Below are positions 1-10,435 of a stretch of 64,000 nt of DNA, one piece after another; the stretch's first letter is position 1, and every line of letters starts with the position of its first letter. A program made the position numbers and the translations under genes. The notes beneath the pieces are model-generated. The model had not been told where the DNA came from. It worked only from the letters and a program-made list of their open reading frames with translations, and searched no databases. This stretch comes from Simiduia aestuariiviva (lineage in GTDB: Bacteria; Pseudomonadota; Gammaproteobacteria; Pseudomonadales; Cellvibrionaceae). The stretch spans positions 186,001-250,000 of the forward strand of contig NZ_JACHXZ010000003.1 of assembly GCF_014192475.1 (NCBI RefSeq), in the 5' to 3' direction.

Positions 1-774
1 GAAACGGGTGGTTTGAATGCCATGATCGCCTGCTCATCGGCACTGCCCGAGCAGCTGGTAGATGACGTGGTTACCTCGGCATTTCTAAGCGCCGGCCAAC
101 GCTGCTCAGCGCTGCGCGTGCTGTTTTTGCAGCAAGATATCGCCGATCGCACCCTTGAGCTGCTCACCGGTGCCTGCGATGAATTGCGCCTAGGCAATCC
201 GTGGGAATTGAATACCGATATGGGCCCGGTAATCGACCAAGACGCCTTAACTCTGCTCACCGATCACATGGCGCGCATGGAGCAAGAGGCGAAAGTGCTC
301 TATCGCTACCCAACAGAAAAAGTGCCCACCGAAGGTTCCTTTTTCGGTCCACACATCGTGGAACTCAAGGAGCTGGCGCAATTGGAGCGGGAAGTGTTCG
401 GCCCAGTGCTGCACGTTATTCGCTACAAAACCGGTGAGCTGGATAAGGTATTGGCGCAAATCAATGCCAGCGGTTACGGCCTGACCCTGGGTGTGCATTC
501 ACGGGTCGAAGCTACGGCCAAAAAAGTGTTCCGCGAGGCGCGCGTCGGCAATACCTACATCAACCGCAACATGGTCGGTGCCGTGGTGGGCGTCAACCCC
601 TTCGGCGGTCAAGGCCTGTCGGGTACTGGCCCCAAAGCGGGCGGCCCGCTGTACGTGCGCCGTTTTGCCACGGAGCGCACCTACACCAACAATGTGTCGG
701 CCACTGGCGGCAATATTGCGCTGTTCAGTGTCGCCGGCAGCGACGAGCCACCGCTGCCAGTAAGGCAACTGTAA
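1..774 (+). CDS. putA: PutA C-terminal part: L-glutamate gamma-semialdehyde (P5C) dehydrogenase domain, 5' truncated by window edge
   Basis: The reading frame is open from base 1 (it begins ETGG-L-NAM), so only the last 257 codons of a long gene are present. The segment is the C-terminal half of an aldehyde dehydrogenase fold. SAGQRCSALR carries the catalytic Cys (codon 103-105), followed by GPVIDQDA, EVFGPVLHV and NPFGGQGLSGTGPKAGG, the signature of the P5C dehydrogenase module of bifunctional proline utilisation protein A. PutA oxidises proline to P5C with FAD and then P5C to glutamate with NAD+. The protein ends soon after the conserved RFATERTYTNN segment, so no extra C-terminal domain is present here. 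A stem-loop terminator follows. The proline dehydrogenase and any DNA-binding domain lie outside the window, so mono- versus bifunctional status is inferred from similarity. Confidence 0.93.
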   Translation, partial: ETGGLNAMIACSSALPEQLVDDVVTSAFLSAGQRCSALRVLFLQQDIADRTLELLTGACDELRLGNPWELNTDMGPVIDQDALTLLTDHMARMEQEAKVLYRYPTEKVPTEGSFFGPHIVELKELAQLEREVFGPVLHVIRYKTGELDKVLAQINASGYGLTLGVHSRVEATAKKVFREARVGNTYINRNMVGAVVGVNPFGGQGLSGTGPKAGGPLYVRRFATERTYTNNVSATGGNIALFSVAGSDEPPLPVRQL

Positions 775-800
775 TCGTTAGCATCGTTAGCAATGTCACA

Positions 801-826
801 GGCGGCCACTGGGCCGCCTTTTTTAT
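801..826 (+). terminator. Rho-independent terminator after putA
   Basis: GGCGGCC-ACTG-GGCCGCC is a perfect 7-bp stem with a 4-nt loop, followed by a run of T residues. It lies 27 bases past the putA stop codon. Confidence 0.85.
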
Positions 827-921
827 GGGCGCGATTTATTGGGCCCTTTTAACGGCCCACCATAGCCCTCTAAATAGGCAGAGTGGTAGGCTTAATTCTG
901 TTAACACAACGAGCATTTTCC

Positions 922-1416
922 ATGGCCGACATTCACTGGCAATGCCTGCGCTTTGATCAGCTATCGATACAATCCTTGTACCAGTTACTGCAAGCCCGCA
1001 GCGAGGTGTTTGTGGTAGAACAAGCCTGCGCCTACCAAGATGTAGATGGCAAAGATTTCGATGCCCTGCATCTATGCGCGTGGCGAGTCGACGATAAACA
1101 TACCGAGCCAAAAACCAATGACAAGACACTGCTGGCCTATGCGCGCCTGCTGGCACCAAACGTCAGCTACCCCGAGGCATCAATTGGCCGGGTCATGACA
1201 ACGAGTACAGGCCGCAAATTAAAACTAGGCCGCAAGTTAATGCACAAAGCGCTCGAAGCCATGGCGCAGCACTACCCCAATCACCCCATAAAAATCGGCG
1301 CCCAACACTATTTGCTCGACTTTTATGCGTCGCTGGGATTCACGCCCGTATCAGAAATTTATGACGAGGATGGCATCGACCACATCGACATGCTTTACAC
1401 GCCATCAAATGGATAG
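922..1416 (+). CDS. ElaA-type GNAT N-acetyltransferase
   Basis: A 164-residue protein of the ElaA family within the GNAT acetyltransferases. Family hallmarks are the N-terminal FDQLSIQSLYQLLQARSEVF followed by VVEQACAYQDVDGKD, the central LLAYARLL and IGRVMT strands, and the C-terminal HYLLDFYASLGFTPVSE with its conserved YxxxGF. The usual acetyl-CoA loop is GRKLKLGRKLM. The ATG at 922 gives the family length; a longer reading from 883 adds residues not expected in the family. ElaA members are cytoplasmic enzymes whose physiological substrate is poorly defined. The gene stands alone, convergent with the dehydrogenase gene downstream. Confidence 0.85.
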   Translation: MADIHWQCLRFDQLSIQSLYQLLQARSEVFVVEQACAYQDVDGKDFDALHLCAWRVDDKHTEPKTNDKTLLAYARLLAPNVSYPEASIGRVMTTSTGRKLKLGRKLMHKALEAMAQHYPNHPIKIGAQHYLLDFYASLGFTPVSEIYDEDGIDHIDMLYTPSNG

Positions 1417-1436
1417 CGAGCAAGGTCGGGAGCAAA

Positions 1437-2414
1437 CTAGTAGCCGCGCGTAAAATCGACGGCGTGTAACAGCGGCTTGCCCGACACATAGCGCAGGTAA
1501 TTGTCGGCGAAGACCTGTGCGATATCTCGGGCAAAGGTGACGGCAGAAATGTGTGGCGTAATGTGCACATTGGGCGCTTGCCACAATGGGTGCGATGGCG
1601 GCAACGGCTCTTGATCAAACACATCCAACACAGCGGCGGATAACTTACCGCTTTCTAACGCGTGCAATAATGCCGCTTCATCAATGACGGCGCCCCGCCC
1701 AACATTGATGACCACCGCCCCCGATTTTAATTGGGCAAAAAAATCGGCATCGCACCGACGCGCCAGTGCCGGGGTCGATGGCAGCGCCAATACCACGGCG
1801 TCCGCTCCGGCTAAGCCGCCCTCGGCCAGCGCCTGCGTTAAACTAAAGCATTGATCCAGCCCCGGCATCGAGTCGCCACTGCGATTGACACCGATAACTC
1901 GCATGCCAAAGTGCTTGGCCATCTGTGCGATTGCGCGACCGATTGACCCCAACCCAACCACCGCCAACGTCTGCCCCGCCAAACTTCGATAGGGCTGGGG
2001 TTGCCATTGGCGCTGCGACTGCGACGCGTGATAGTGGGCAAAGTGACGATTGATTTCGAGCAGTTTGCCAAACACATATTCACACATCAGCGGGCCGAAA
2101 ATTCCCTTGACGCCCGTGAGCTGATAATCGCGCCGCAAATCCGGCGCCATCAGGGGCTCCACGCCAGCAAAGGTGGACTGCAACCATCGCAATCGGGTCG
2201 CACCGGCGAGCAAGGGGGCCGCCAACGACGGCTGGGCAAGCATGAAGTCGACATGGCCAATATGGGCCATTGCTGCGGTCGGTGTAGAGGCGCACAGCAA
2301 GTCAGGCATGGCCACAGGCGACGCCGCAAACGCGTCAGGCAATGCCTCGGCGATGGATTGCGCATCGCGCGCGAGAATCAAGCCAACGGATTCCATTGAC
2401 GGGGTGCTATTCAC
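1437..2414 (-). CDS. D-isomer-specific 2-hydroxyacid dehydrogenase (GhrA-like glyoxylate/hydroxypyruvate reductase)
   Basis: A 325-residue NAD(P)-dependent 2-hydroxyacid dehydrogenase. The Rossmann motif is VVGLGSIGRAIAQ. The catalytic set follows in the usual order: Arg in NVGRGAVID, Glu in DQEPLP and His in ITPHISA. Length and the lack of ACT or regulatory extensions fit small GhrA-type reductases, which act on glyoxylate, hydroxypyruvate or related 2-keto acids; the exact substrate cannot be read from the sequence. The start is a GTG with a GGAG ribosome-binding site about 10 bases upstream; an internal ATG at 2396 is the alternative. The gene converges on the ElaA-type gene with a 20-base gap and no obvious terminator between them. 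Confidence 0.86.
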   Translation of the reverse strand: MNSTPSMESVGLILARDAQSIAEALPDAFAASPVAMPDLLCASTPTAAMAHIGHVDFMLAQPSLAAPLLAGATRLRWLQSTFAGVEPLMAPDLRRDYQLTGVKGIFGPLMCEYVFGKLLEINRHFAHYHASQSQRQWQPQPYRSLAGQTLAVVGLGSIGRAIAQMAKHFGMRVIGVNRSGDSMPGLDQCFSLTQALAEGGLAGADAVVLALPSTPALARRCDADFFAQLKSGAVVINVGRGAVIDEAALLHALESGKLSAAVLDVFDQEPLPPSHPLWQAPNVHITPHISAVTFARDIAQVFADNYLRYVSGKPLLHAVDFTRGY

Positions 2415-2917
2415 AACAAAAGGACTCCAATAACATCTTGCATTTCATGCACATCGCGATTTACGCCTAAGCCTGCCGTGGCAGGCTTCGAAATACTACC
2501 AGTACCCAAGTCCAAATGAACGCTGGGCGGGCACACTGCCCCGCTAGGGTGCGTCACCAGCAATTAAAAAACTTGACCAAAAAGTTAAGAGATTGCATTG
2601 AAACGACACGATCTGGGGGGCAAAAGCTGACAAAATTGGCGGATTGGCCGCTGCGACCATATCTGACTAATAATTCATTTATTGCACCACTGAGGCGCTT
2701 TTCAACATTTTGTACTAAATTTTTAGCTAGAACGCTTTATTTCGTTCGCCAAAACGCCTAAAGTTGCCCGCTTGGCACCCATGGATCGATGCTTGCCGGC
2801 CCCACAATGGCCGAGCCCCTCCGCGCAGGCAACACCTTGACTCGCGACCAGTGGGCAATTCCAAGCGCGATCAACATCAGGGGCTTTCTCATAACACTAA
2901 CGATCAAAAGTCGCACT
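2415..2917. other. Divergent intergenic region between dehydrogenase and Lrp-type regulator
   Basis: About 500 bases without a convincing gene. Short open frames here lack family features and ribosome-binding sites. The left part holds a perfect palindrome (2469-2488). The stretch around 2560-2760 is markedly AT-richer, as expected of promoters and of Lrp-type binding regions. No RNA gene was recognised. Confidence 0.6.
2469..2488. promoter_or_regulatory. Perfect inverted repeat, possible operator or attenuator
   Basis: AAGCCTGCC-GT-GGCAGGCTT is a perfect 9-bp inverted repeat with a 2-nt centre. It is about 55 bases upstream of the dehydrogenase start and is not followed by a T-run on either strand, so a plain terminator is unlikely. 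Its function is unknown. Confidence 0.4.
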
Positions 2918-3400
2918 ATGGCCAATTACACTCCCGATGCAACCGACCGCAAAATCCTGGACATCCTTCAGGGTAATGCCACCATTCCAAACATTGAACT
3001 CGCCGACAAAGTTTGTCTGTCGCCCTCACCCTGTTCGCGCCGCGTCAAAAACTTGCGCGATGAAGGCTTCATTCGACAAGCTGTGACGCTGTTGGAACCC
3101 GCCAAAGTGGGTTTGCCGGTCAGTGTTTTCATTCAGGTGACCCTGAACCATCAAGTCAAAAGTGAATTGGAAACCTTCGAAAACACCGTCAATGAATGGC
3201 AGGAAGTCATGGAGTGCTACCTGATGACCGGTGACTTCGACTACCTGATTCGCGTGGTCGTGCCCGACCTGCAAACCTACCAGCGTTTCTTAGACGACAA
3301 ATTGACGCAGATGCCTGGTATCGATCACATCAAGTCCAGCTTTTCGATCAAGCAAGTCCGCTATAAAACCGAATTGCCGCTGGAATTTATGCCGCGCTAA
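2918..3400 (+). CDS. Lrp/AsnC family transcriptional regulator (copy 1)
   Basis: A 160-residue Lrp/AsnC regulator starting at the ATG of MANYTPDATDRKIL. An N-terminal helix-turn-helix (TDRKILDILQGNATIPNIEL to CSRRVKNLRDEGFI) is followed by a RAM ligand-binding domain (VSVFIQVTL, GDFDYLIRVVVPD, IKSSFSIKQVRYKTELPL). Family length supports this start rather than the upstream in-frame codons; the ribosome-binding site is weak. Such regulators respond to amino acids and act as dimers or octamers. It resembles the second Lrp gene at 9217 throughout, including the C-terminal KQVxYxTxLPL. Its closeness to putA would suit an amino-acid catabolism regulator, but the ligand is unknown. Confidence 0.9.
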   Translation: MANYTPDATDRKILDILQGNATIPNIELADKVCLSPSPCSRRVKNLRDEGFIRQAVTLLEPAKVGLPVSVFIQVTLNHQVKSELETFENTVNEWQEVMECYLMTGDFDYLIRVVVPDLQTYQRFLDDKLTQMPGIDHIKSSFSIKQVRYKTELPLEFMPR

Positions 3401-3440
3401 ATCGCATCTTATGGGCGCCACTAGCCCGCTTGAGTTGTCA

Positions 3441-3474
3441 TAAAAAAACGAGGCTTACGCCTCGTTTTTTATTT
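3441..3474 (+). terminator. Rho-independent terminator after the Lrp gene
   Basis: An A-run, then ACGAGGC-TTAC-GCCTCGT, then a T-run. It can work on both strands and separates the regulator from the riboswitch-controlled thiamin operon. Confidence 0.85.
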
Positions 3475-3565
3475 CTGCACCTCGCAAATTATCAACCAAA
3501 GACTGACACCGCTCAGCACAATAATCTTGCGCGATTCGACGCAAGTGGTTAACCTTGCGCCCACA

Positions 3566-3670
3566 CTTGTCGGGGTGCCCTGCGAAATGCAAGGGCTGAG
3601 ACCATGGCTTAGGCCAATAGACGGAACCCGCTGCACCTGATCAGGTTAGAACCTGCGTAGGAATCGAGTG
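3566..3670 (+). ncRNA. TPP riboswitch (THI element) upstream of thiC
   Basis: The classic thi-box segments are present in order: CGGGGTGCCC near 3571, GGGCTGAGA near 3594, ACCCGCTGCACCTGATC near 3627 and GGTTAGAACCTGCGTAGG near 3644. These form the pyrimidine- and pyrophosphate-sensing arms of the thiamin pyrophosphate aptamer. The element ends about 90 bases before the thiC start, so the expression platform lies between roughly 3670 and 3760. TPP binding would be expected to switch off thiC and the downstream operon. Confidence 0.96.
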
Positions 3671-3745
3671 ATAAACGACGCACCCGTCGTTTGTTGTGGT
3701 TGATAGCAGCCCCGAAAGTTAACCCCTGCCCTGCGCAGACACTAA

Positions 3746-5605
<1,860 letters not shown>

Positions 5606-5606
5606 G

Positions 5607-6692
5607 GTGAGTTTGCGCGTGGGAATTGCCGGTGCCGGTTTACTCGGGCGCCTGTGTGCCTGGCGGCTGGCCCTGGCTGGGCACCGGGTGCAATTATTTG
5701 AGGCGGGCAACCTGCATCAGAGTCAGGCTGCCGCCGTCACCGCGGCGGGTATGATCGCACCCCTGGCCGAGCTGGCCGACAGTGAACCGCTGATCCATCA
5801 ACTCGGGCAGCACAGTTTAGCGCTCTGGCCTCAATGGTTGGCGCAACTCAGCCAACCGGTGGCCTACGCGCAGACAGGCTCTATCGTGGTGGCCCATCCT
5901 CAGGATCGCAGCCTGCTGGTGGAGTTCAATCGGCGCGTGCACCATCAACTGAACACACTCAGCGATAACCAGCGCTCGCCCACAACCCTCAATGGCGAGC
6001 AGTTGCGCGAACTCGAACCGCAATTGGCGGGCTTTAACCACGCACTCTTGCTGCCGAGCGAGGCCCATCTCGACAACCGCGCGCTCATGGCCCAGCTGCT
6101 GATCGAATTAAAGCACCTGGGTGTGGACATCTACGGCAACAGCAGCGTCGATGTCGCCCCCCAGCGCGTGGGTGAGAACACCGTCGATTGGGCGCTGGAC
6201 TGTCGCGGTGTAGGCGCCAAGGGATCGCTACCGGGCCTGCGCGGGCAGCGCGGTGAACTGATGGAGATTGAATGCAAAGAGGTACAGATCAGCCGGCCAG
6301 TGCGCTGCCTGCACCCGCGCTACAAACTGTATCTGGTACCCAAACCCCATAACCGCTACGTGCTGGGAGCCACTGAAATCGAATCGGAAGACCGCTCCGC
6401 CATCAGTCTGCGCTCGCAGTGGGAATTGACCAGCGCGCTCTACGCGCTTAACCCCGCCTTCGCCGAGGCCCGCATCTTAGCCAGCCGCGTCAACCTACGC
6501 CCCGCCTTCACCGACCATCGACCACGGCTAGAAGTGATGCCCGGACTGGTGCGTCTCAACGGGCTCTATCGACACGGCTATCTGCTGGCACCGGCCATGG
6601 TGGAGGCGATGCTCTACCAACTGGACATTCATCGCGCCCCACTCACCCCCAGCCAAGAGGAGATCAGCCACCATGCTGTCGCTGCAGATTAA
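5607..6692 (+). CDS. thiO: Glycine oxidase ThiO
   Basis: A 361-residue FAD-dependent amine oxidase. It has an N-terminal dinucleotide-binding motif (GIAGAGLLGRLCAWRLALAG), the AAAVTAAGMIAPLAEL segment near residue 45 typical of ThiO, and a C-terminal RVNLRPAFTDHRP plus LYRHGYLLAPAM block that completes the FAD site. It oxidises glycine to iminoacetate (dehydroglycine) for thiazole synthesis, replacing the anaerobic tyrosine lyase ThiH; no thiH is seen here. The start is a GTG just after the thiC stop, consistent with translational coupling, and the 3' end overlaps thiS by 20 bases. Confidence 0.93.
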   Translation: MSLRVGIAGAGLLGRLCAWRLALAGHRVQLFEAGNLHQSQAAAVTAAGMIAPLAELADSEPLIHQLGQHSLALWPQWLAQLSQPVAYAQTGSIVVAHPQDRSLLVEFNRRVHHQLNTLSDNQRSPTTLNGEQLRELEPQLAGFNHALLLPSEAHLDNRALMAQLLIELKHLGVDIYGNSSVDVAPQRVGENTVDWALDCRGVGAKGSLPGLRGQRGELMEIECKEVQISRPVRCLHPRYKLYLVPKPHNRYVLGATEIESEDRSAISLRSQWELTSALYALNPAFAEARILASRVNLRPAFTDHRPRLEVMPGLVRLNGLYRHGYLLAPAMVEAMLYQLDIHRAPLTPSQEEISHHAVAAD

Positions 6693-6876
6693 CAATCAGC
6701 CGGTGCAGGCCCCCGCGCAGAGCCCGCTGGCCGAGGTGCTGGCCCAGTGGCCCGCGCTGCCAAGCCAATACGCGGTGGCCGTCAATGGCCAGTTTGTGCC
6801 CCGCCACCAATATTCTAACTTTCACTTGCACGACGGCGACCAGATCGACGTGGTGGTGCCGGTGAGCGGAGGATGA
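6673..6876 (+). CDS. thiS: Sulfur carrier protein ThiS
   Basis: A 67-residue ubiquitin-like sulfur carrier ending in the required Gly-Gly (VVVPVSGG). [15 protein letters not shown] and [10 protein letters not shown] are family-typical. Its C-terminus is adenylated and thiocarboxylated to deliver sulfur to ThiG. The start has GAGGAG 10 bases upstream and lies inside the end of thiO. The ThiF adenylyltransferase that should activate it is not in this operon or window. Confidence 0.94.
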   Translation: MLSLQINNQPVQAPAQSPLAEVLAQWPALPSQYAVAVNGQFVPRHQYSNFHLHDGDQIDVVVPVSGG

Positions 6877-6878
6877 AC

Positions 6879-7667
6879 ATGGATCACTTAACCCTCTATG
6901 GCGAGCAATTTAATGCGCGCCTGCTGCTGGGCAGCGCGCTCTACCCGTCGCCGCAAATCATGCTCGACAGCCTGGCAGCCTCCGGCACCGAATGGGTGAC
7001 CTTAAGCCTGCGCCGTCAAAACCCCGCCCACGCCCAAGGCGACAGCTTCTGGCAACTGCTGCGCGACAGCGGCTGCAAGCTACTGCCCAACACCGCCGGC
7101 TGCACCTCGGCGTCCGAAGCCGTCAACCTTGCCGAAATGTCGCGCGAATTGTTTGATACGCCGTGGATCAAGCTGGAGGTCATCGGCGATGACTACAATC
7201 TGCAACCCTGCCCCTTTGGCTTGGTGGCGGCGGCCCAGACCTTGATTGAGCGCGGTTTTAAGGTGTTGCCCTACACCACCGACGACCTGGTATTGGCGCG
7301 CAAATTACTGGACGTGGGCTGCCAGGCGCTGATGCCTTGGGGCGCGCCCATCGGCACCGGCCTGGGCTTGATGAACCCCTACAACCTGCGCACCCTGCGC
7401 GACCGCTTGCCCGACACGCCCCTGATCATCGACGCCGGGCTCGGCGCCCCGTCCCACGCGGCACACGCAATGGAAATGGGCTTTGACGCCGTACTGCTCA
7501 ATTCTGCGGTGGCGCGCGCCTGCGACCCAGTGGCCATGGCGCGGGCCTTTGCACTCGCAGTAAGCGCGGGCCGAACCGCCTACTGCGCAGGCATCATGGC
7601 ACCGAGCCAGACGGCGAGCCCGTCCACCCCCACCTTAGGTCAACCCTTGTTAGCGATGCCCCAATGA
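6879..7667 (+). CDS. thiG: Thiazole synthase ThiG
   Basis: A 262-residue TIM-barrel thiazole synthase. It condenses 1-deoxyxylulose 5-phosphate, dehydroglycine and ThiS-borne sulfur. The Schiff-base lysine is in WIKLEVIGD (Lys98 from this start). [14 protein letters not shown], [14 protein letters not shown] and [11 protein letters not shown] line the phosphate site. Two ATGs compete: 6873 overlaps the thiS stop but abuts GGAGG with no spacer, while 6879 has a 6-base spacer, so 6879 is chosen. The stop overlaps the next start (ATGA), indicating coupled translation. Confidence 0.95.
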   Translation: MDHLTLYGEQFNARLLLGSALYPSPQIMLDSLAASGTEWVTLSLRRQNPAHAQGDSFWQLLRDSGCKLLPNTAGCTSASEAVNLAEMSRELFDTPWIKLEVIGDDYNLQPCPFGLVAAAQTLIERGFKVLPYTTDDLVLARKLLDVGCQALMPWGAPIGTGLGLMNPYNLRTLRDRLPDTPLIIDAGLGAPSHAAHAMEMGFDAVLLNSAVARACDPVAMARAFALAVSAGRTAYCAGIMAPSQTASPSTPTLGQPLLAMPQ

Positions 7668-9133
7668 CTAGCACCACTGCCAGCCAAGCGCGGCCAGTGG
7701 TTTACGCCATTGCCGGCATCGACCCCAGCGGCCACGCTGGGCTGTTGGCGGATCTGCGCACCCTGGCGGATTTGGGCTGCCACGGCATGGCGATCCCCAC
7801 CAGCGTCACGCGGCAAAACTCGCGGCGTTGCGACGGGGCGGCAGCATTGGATACACCCAGTATTGACGCCTTGTGGCAGTGTCTGAGCAGCGACACCCTA
7901 CCTGCGGTGGTCAAAGTGGGATTGGTGCCCAATGCTGCGCAATACGACGAACTGCGGCGCTGTCAGCAACAGCACCCTGAAGTAACGTGGATTCAGGACC
8001 CCGTCGCCAGTGCTAGCCAAGCGCGGCAACAGCTGTGCCGACCGCAGTGGTTAACGGGTGCCATCATCACCCCCAATTTGCCGGAGTTGGCGCTACAGTT
8101 GGGCGAATCTCCAGAGCGTTACAACTGCCCAGACGCCATCGCCGCAGCGGCTCAGCGGTGCCTTGCCATGGGTGCTCGGGCAATATGGATCAAGGGCGGG
8201 CACGGTGCCGACGCGCGCTGGATTGACGACTACTTTTGCGACGCTGAGCGCGCCTTTTGGATGCGCAAACCACGCCTTGCCACGCGCCATAGGCGCGGCA
8301 CCGGTTGCGTGTTAAGCAGTGCGCTAGCGGCATTTCTAGCACAGGGAAAATCACTGCCCGACGCGGTCGTGCTGGCCTCGGCCTACGTACACCAAGGCGT
8401 GCGATTGGCGCAGCCAGTCGCCAAGGGCGCCGGCCCGGTGGCACAGGCGGGCTGGCCGCAGGCCCGCCAAGACTACCCGATGATTCGAGCGCCAAGGGCC
8501 GAGACACCGGCGTTTCCCTCCTGCGATCCGCAAGGGCTCTATCCCCTCGTGGATTCGGTATGCTGGCTTGAGCGAATGCTGAAAGCCGGCGTGAAAACCG
8601 TGCAATTGCGCATCAAACATTTGACGGGTGCACCCTTAAAACGGGCACTCGCCGAAGCCGTTGCCCTGGGTCGCGCCCACGAAGCCCAGGTATTTATCAA
8701 CGACTACTGGCGCGAAGCAATGGCCCTCGGCGCCTACGGCGTCCACTTGGGCCAAGAAGATTTGGCCGATGCCGACCTCAAGGCACTGGCGCGCGCCGGC
8801 TTGCGACTGGGCATCAGTTGTCACAGCGAAGCCGAGTGGTGTCGCGCGCTCGCCTACAGCCCCAGCTATATCGCCCTGGGCGCCGCCTTTGCCAGCCCAA
8901 GTAAATCCGTGCCCACACTGGCGCAGGCCGATCTCCAGCGGTGGCTGACACTCCTGCAATCGGAATTGCCGGTGGTGGTGATCGGCGGCATCAATCGCAG
9001 CACGCTGCCGAGGCTTTTGCAGTGGGGCGCGCGTCACGTCGCCGTGATCAGCGCCGTGACAGAGGCCGCCAATCCAGAGGCAGAAGTGGCCCATTTACAG
9101 CGACTGCTGGCCAAGGCCAACGCCACCGAATAA
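7664..9133 (+). CDS. thiDE: Fused ThiD-like HMP(-P) kinase / ThiE thiamin-phosphate synthase
   Basis: A 489-residue bifunctional protein. Residues 1-270 are a ribokinase-fold domain resembling hydroxymethylpyrimidine phosphate kinase: [49 protein letters not shown] and [18 protein letters not shown]. Residues 289-489 are Thi[61 protein letters not shown] and [10 protein letters not shown]. Together they would phosphorylate HMP-P and join it to the thiazole phosphate. The N-terminal motif departs from the usual GSDSGGGAG (here GIDPSGHAG), but the GTGC anion-hole motif is intact. It is the last gene of the operon, overlapping thiG by four bases. Confidence 0.92.
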   Translation: MTSTTASQARPVVYAIAGIDPSGHAGLLADLRTLADLGCHGMAIPTSVTRQNSRRCDGAAALDTPSIDALWQCLSSDTLPAVVKVGLVPNAAQYDELRRCQQQHPEVTWIQDPVASASQARQQLCRPQWLTGAIITPNLPELALQLGESPERYNCPDAIAAAAQRCLAMGARAIWIKGGHGADARWIDDYFCDAERAFWMRKPRLATRHRRGTGCVLSSALAAFLAQGKSLPDAVVLASAYVHQGVRLAQPVAKGAGPVAQAGWPQARQDYPMIRAPRAETPAFPSCDPQGLYPLVDSVCWLERMLKAGVKTVQLRIKHLTGAPLKRALAEAVALGRAHEAQVFINDYWREAMALGAYGVHLGQEDLADADLKALARAGLRLGISCHSEAEWCRALAYSPSYIALGAAFASPSKSVPTLAQADLQRWLTLLQSELPVVVIGGINRSTLPRLLQWGARHVAVISAVTEAANPEAEVAHLQRLLAKANATE

Positions 9134-9216
9134 CCATTTGCCACTACAGAGGGGCGTGTTACCATCTGCGGTTAGGACATCTATCACGTAAAAAACCCCC
9201 AATTAGGACAGCCCCC

Positions 9217-9672
9217 ATGCTCGATGAGTTTGATCGTAAAATCCTCCGGACCTTACAAGAAAACGCAGACTATTCCATGGCTGAGCTGGGTGACCGCGTG
9301 GGGTTGTCGCACACGCCCTGCTGGCGGCGCATTAAAAAACTGGAAGCCGATGGCATCATCAAACAAAAGGTTACCCTGCTGGATCCCAAACAACTGGGCT
9401 TAGGCGTGACTGTATACGCCTACATCACCATCAAAAGCCACGATGAAGATTCGCTCAATGGCTTTGAACAGGGCGTACAAGATATTCCGGAAATTGTGGA
9501 GTGCTACTCCACCAGCGGTGAAAAAGACTATGTCTTGCGGGTGGTGGTCGACAGCGTTGAACACTACGAGCAACTGTTGAAAAAGACCATCGTGCACCTG
9601 CCCAATGTGGCCTCCGTCAACTCGACCTTTGCGCTCAAGCAAGTGAAGTACACGACGTCACTGCCGCTTTAA
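9217..9672 (+). CDS. Lrp/AsnC family transcriptional regulator (copy 2)
   Basis: A 151-residue Lrp-type regulator. The helix-turn-helix spans DEFDRKILRTLQENADYSMA to CWRRIKKLEADGII, followed by a RAM domain with VTVYAYITI, GEKDYVLRVVVDS and NSTFALKQVKYTTSLPL. The frame is open well upstream into thiDE, but family length and alignment to the copy at 2918 place the start at the ATG of MLDEFDRK. It sits directly after the thiamin operon, separated by about 80 bases containing its own promoter space, so it is probably a separate unit. Ligand and targets are unknown. Confidence 0.9.
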   Translation: MLDEFDRKILRTLQENADYSMAELGDRVGLSHTPCWRRIKKLEADGIIKQKVTLLDPKQLGLGVTVYAYITIKSHDEDSLNGFEQGVQDIPEIVECYSTSGEKDYVLRVVVDSVEHYEQLLKKTIVHLPNVASVNSTFALKQVKYTTSLPL

Positions 9673-9680
9673 CTTCCCCC

Positions 9681-10391
9681 CTAGCCGGGTGCGCGACCAT
9701 AGAGTTGCGCGGCCGGCTGAAACAACACCCAACTGGTCAAAATGTACTTATCTTCGGACGCCGGCACGCAGCCGCGGTGGGTGTGGGTGAAATCCGTGGG
9801 AAACAATACCAAACTGCCCGCGCTCGGGCGCACCTTGCGCGCCTGATACAAAAATTCAGTTTCACCGCCCTCCGCCACATCGTTCAAGTAATACATGAAC
9901 ACCAGCACCCGGTGCAGACTGTCCTGCCGTGGGTCGGCGGGATGCGGGTACACCTCTGAGTGCCAGTGATGATAGCCGCCCTTGCCCGCGCGGTACTTTT
10001 GCAGGTTGATATTGCCCAACCGAAACACCGCGCGAATCACTTGCAGTAACATGTCATCGTCAAACTCGGCCATGTTTTCCACGGTCAAGGGCGTGGGCTT
10101 GCCCGTTTTTGGGTGCACTAGTGAAGGCGCAATGGCCCCACAAATGAGGCTGGGAAATTGGCGTACATAGCGCAACAAGCCCTGCGCGGTGGCCCCGGCC
10201 AGCGCCGCCAACTCGGGCTGCCAATCGGGCGCGGTATTGAGCACTAGGTCCATACTGTCTTTCTTGGTGACGTCGACACCCTGCCCCGTCTGCCCGGGCG
10301 TGGCCAAGCCGCCGGATTCAAATTTTTCAATCAGGTGCTGGCAATCGCCTCGGCTGAGCATGTCGGGATAAATTTGAATGAAATCGGTCAT
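9681..10391 (-). CDS. 2-oxoglutarate/Fe(II)-dependent oxygenase (prolyl 4-hydroxylase-like)
   Basis: A 236-residue protein with the double-stranded beta-helix signature of the P4Hc-type 2OG-Fe(II) family. The proximal His-x-Glu pair is in HHWHSEVYP. It is followed by the strand LHRVLVFMYYLNDV, then GGETEFLY, the small core VRPSAGSLVLFP, the distal iron ligand in FTHTHRG and the 2OG-binding basic residue in DKYILTSWVLF. Most relatives have His-x-Asp; Glu is a tolerated variant. Substrates of bacterial members are mostly undefined (proteins, amino acids or small metabolites). The gene is convergent with the Lrp copy 2, only 8 bases away. Confidence 0.85.
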   Translation of the reverse strand: MTDFIQIYPDMLSRGDCQHLIEKFESGGLATPGQTGQGVDVTKKDSMDLVLNTAPDWQPELAALAGATAQGLLRYVRQFPSLICGAIAPSLVHPKTGKPTPLTVENMAEFDDDMLLQVIRAVFRLGNINLQKYRAGKGGYHHWHSEVYPHPADPRQDSLHRVLVFMYYLNDVAEGGETEFLYQARKVRPSAGSLVLFPTDFTHTHRGCVPASEDKYILTSWVLFQPAAQLYGRAPG

Positions 10392-10435
10392 GGCCTCTGG
10401 CTCGTTATTGTTGTTGGGCGAATTAGTTGTGGGCG

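Noticed and set aside
2516-2761. Short plus-strand frame in the gap before Lrp copy 1
   Set aside because: No ribosome-binding site or family similarity, and AT-rich promoter-like DNA.
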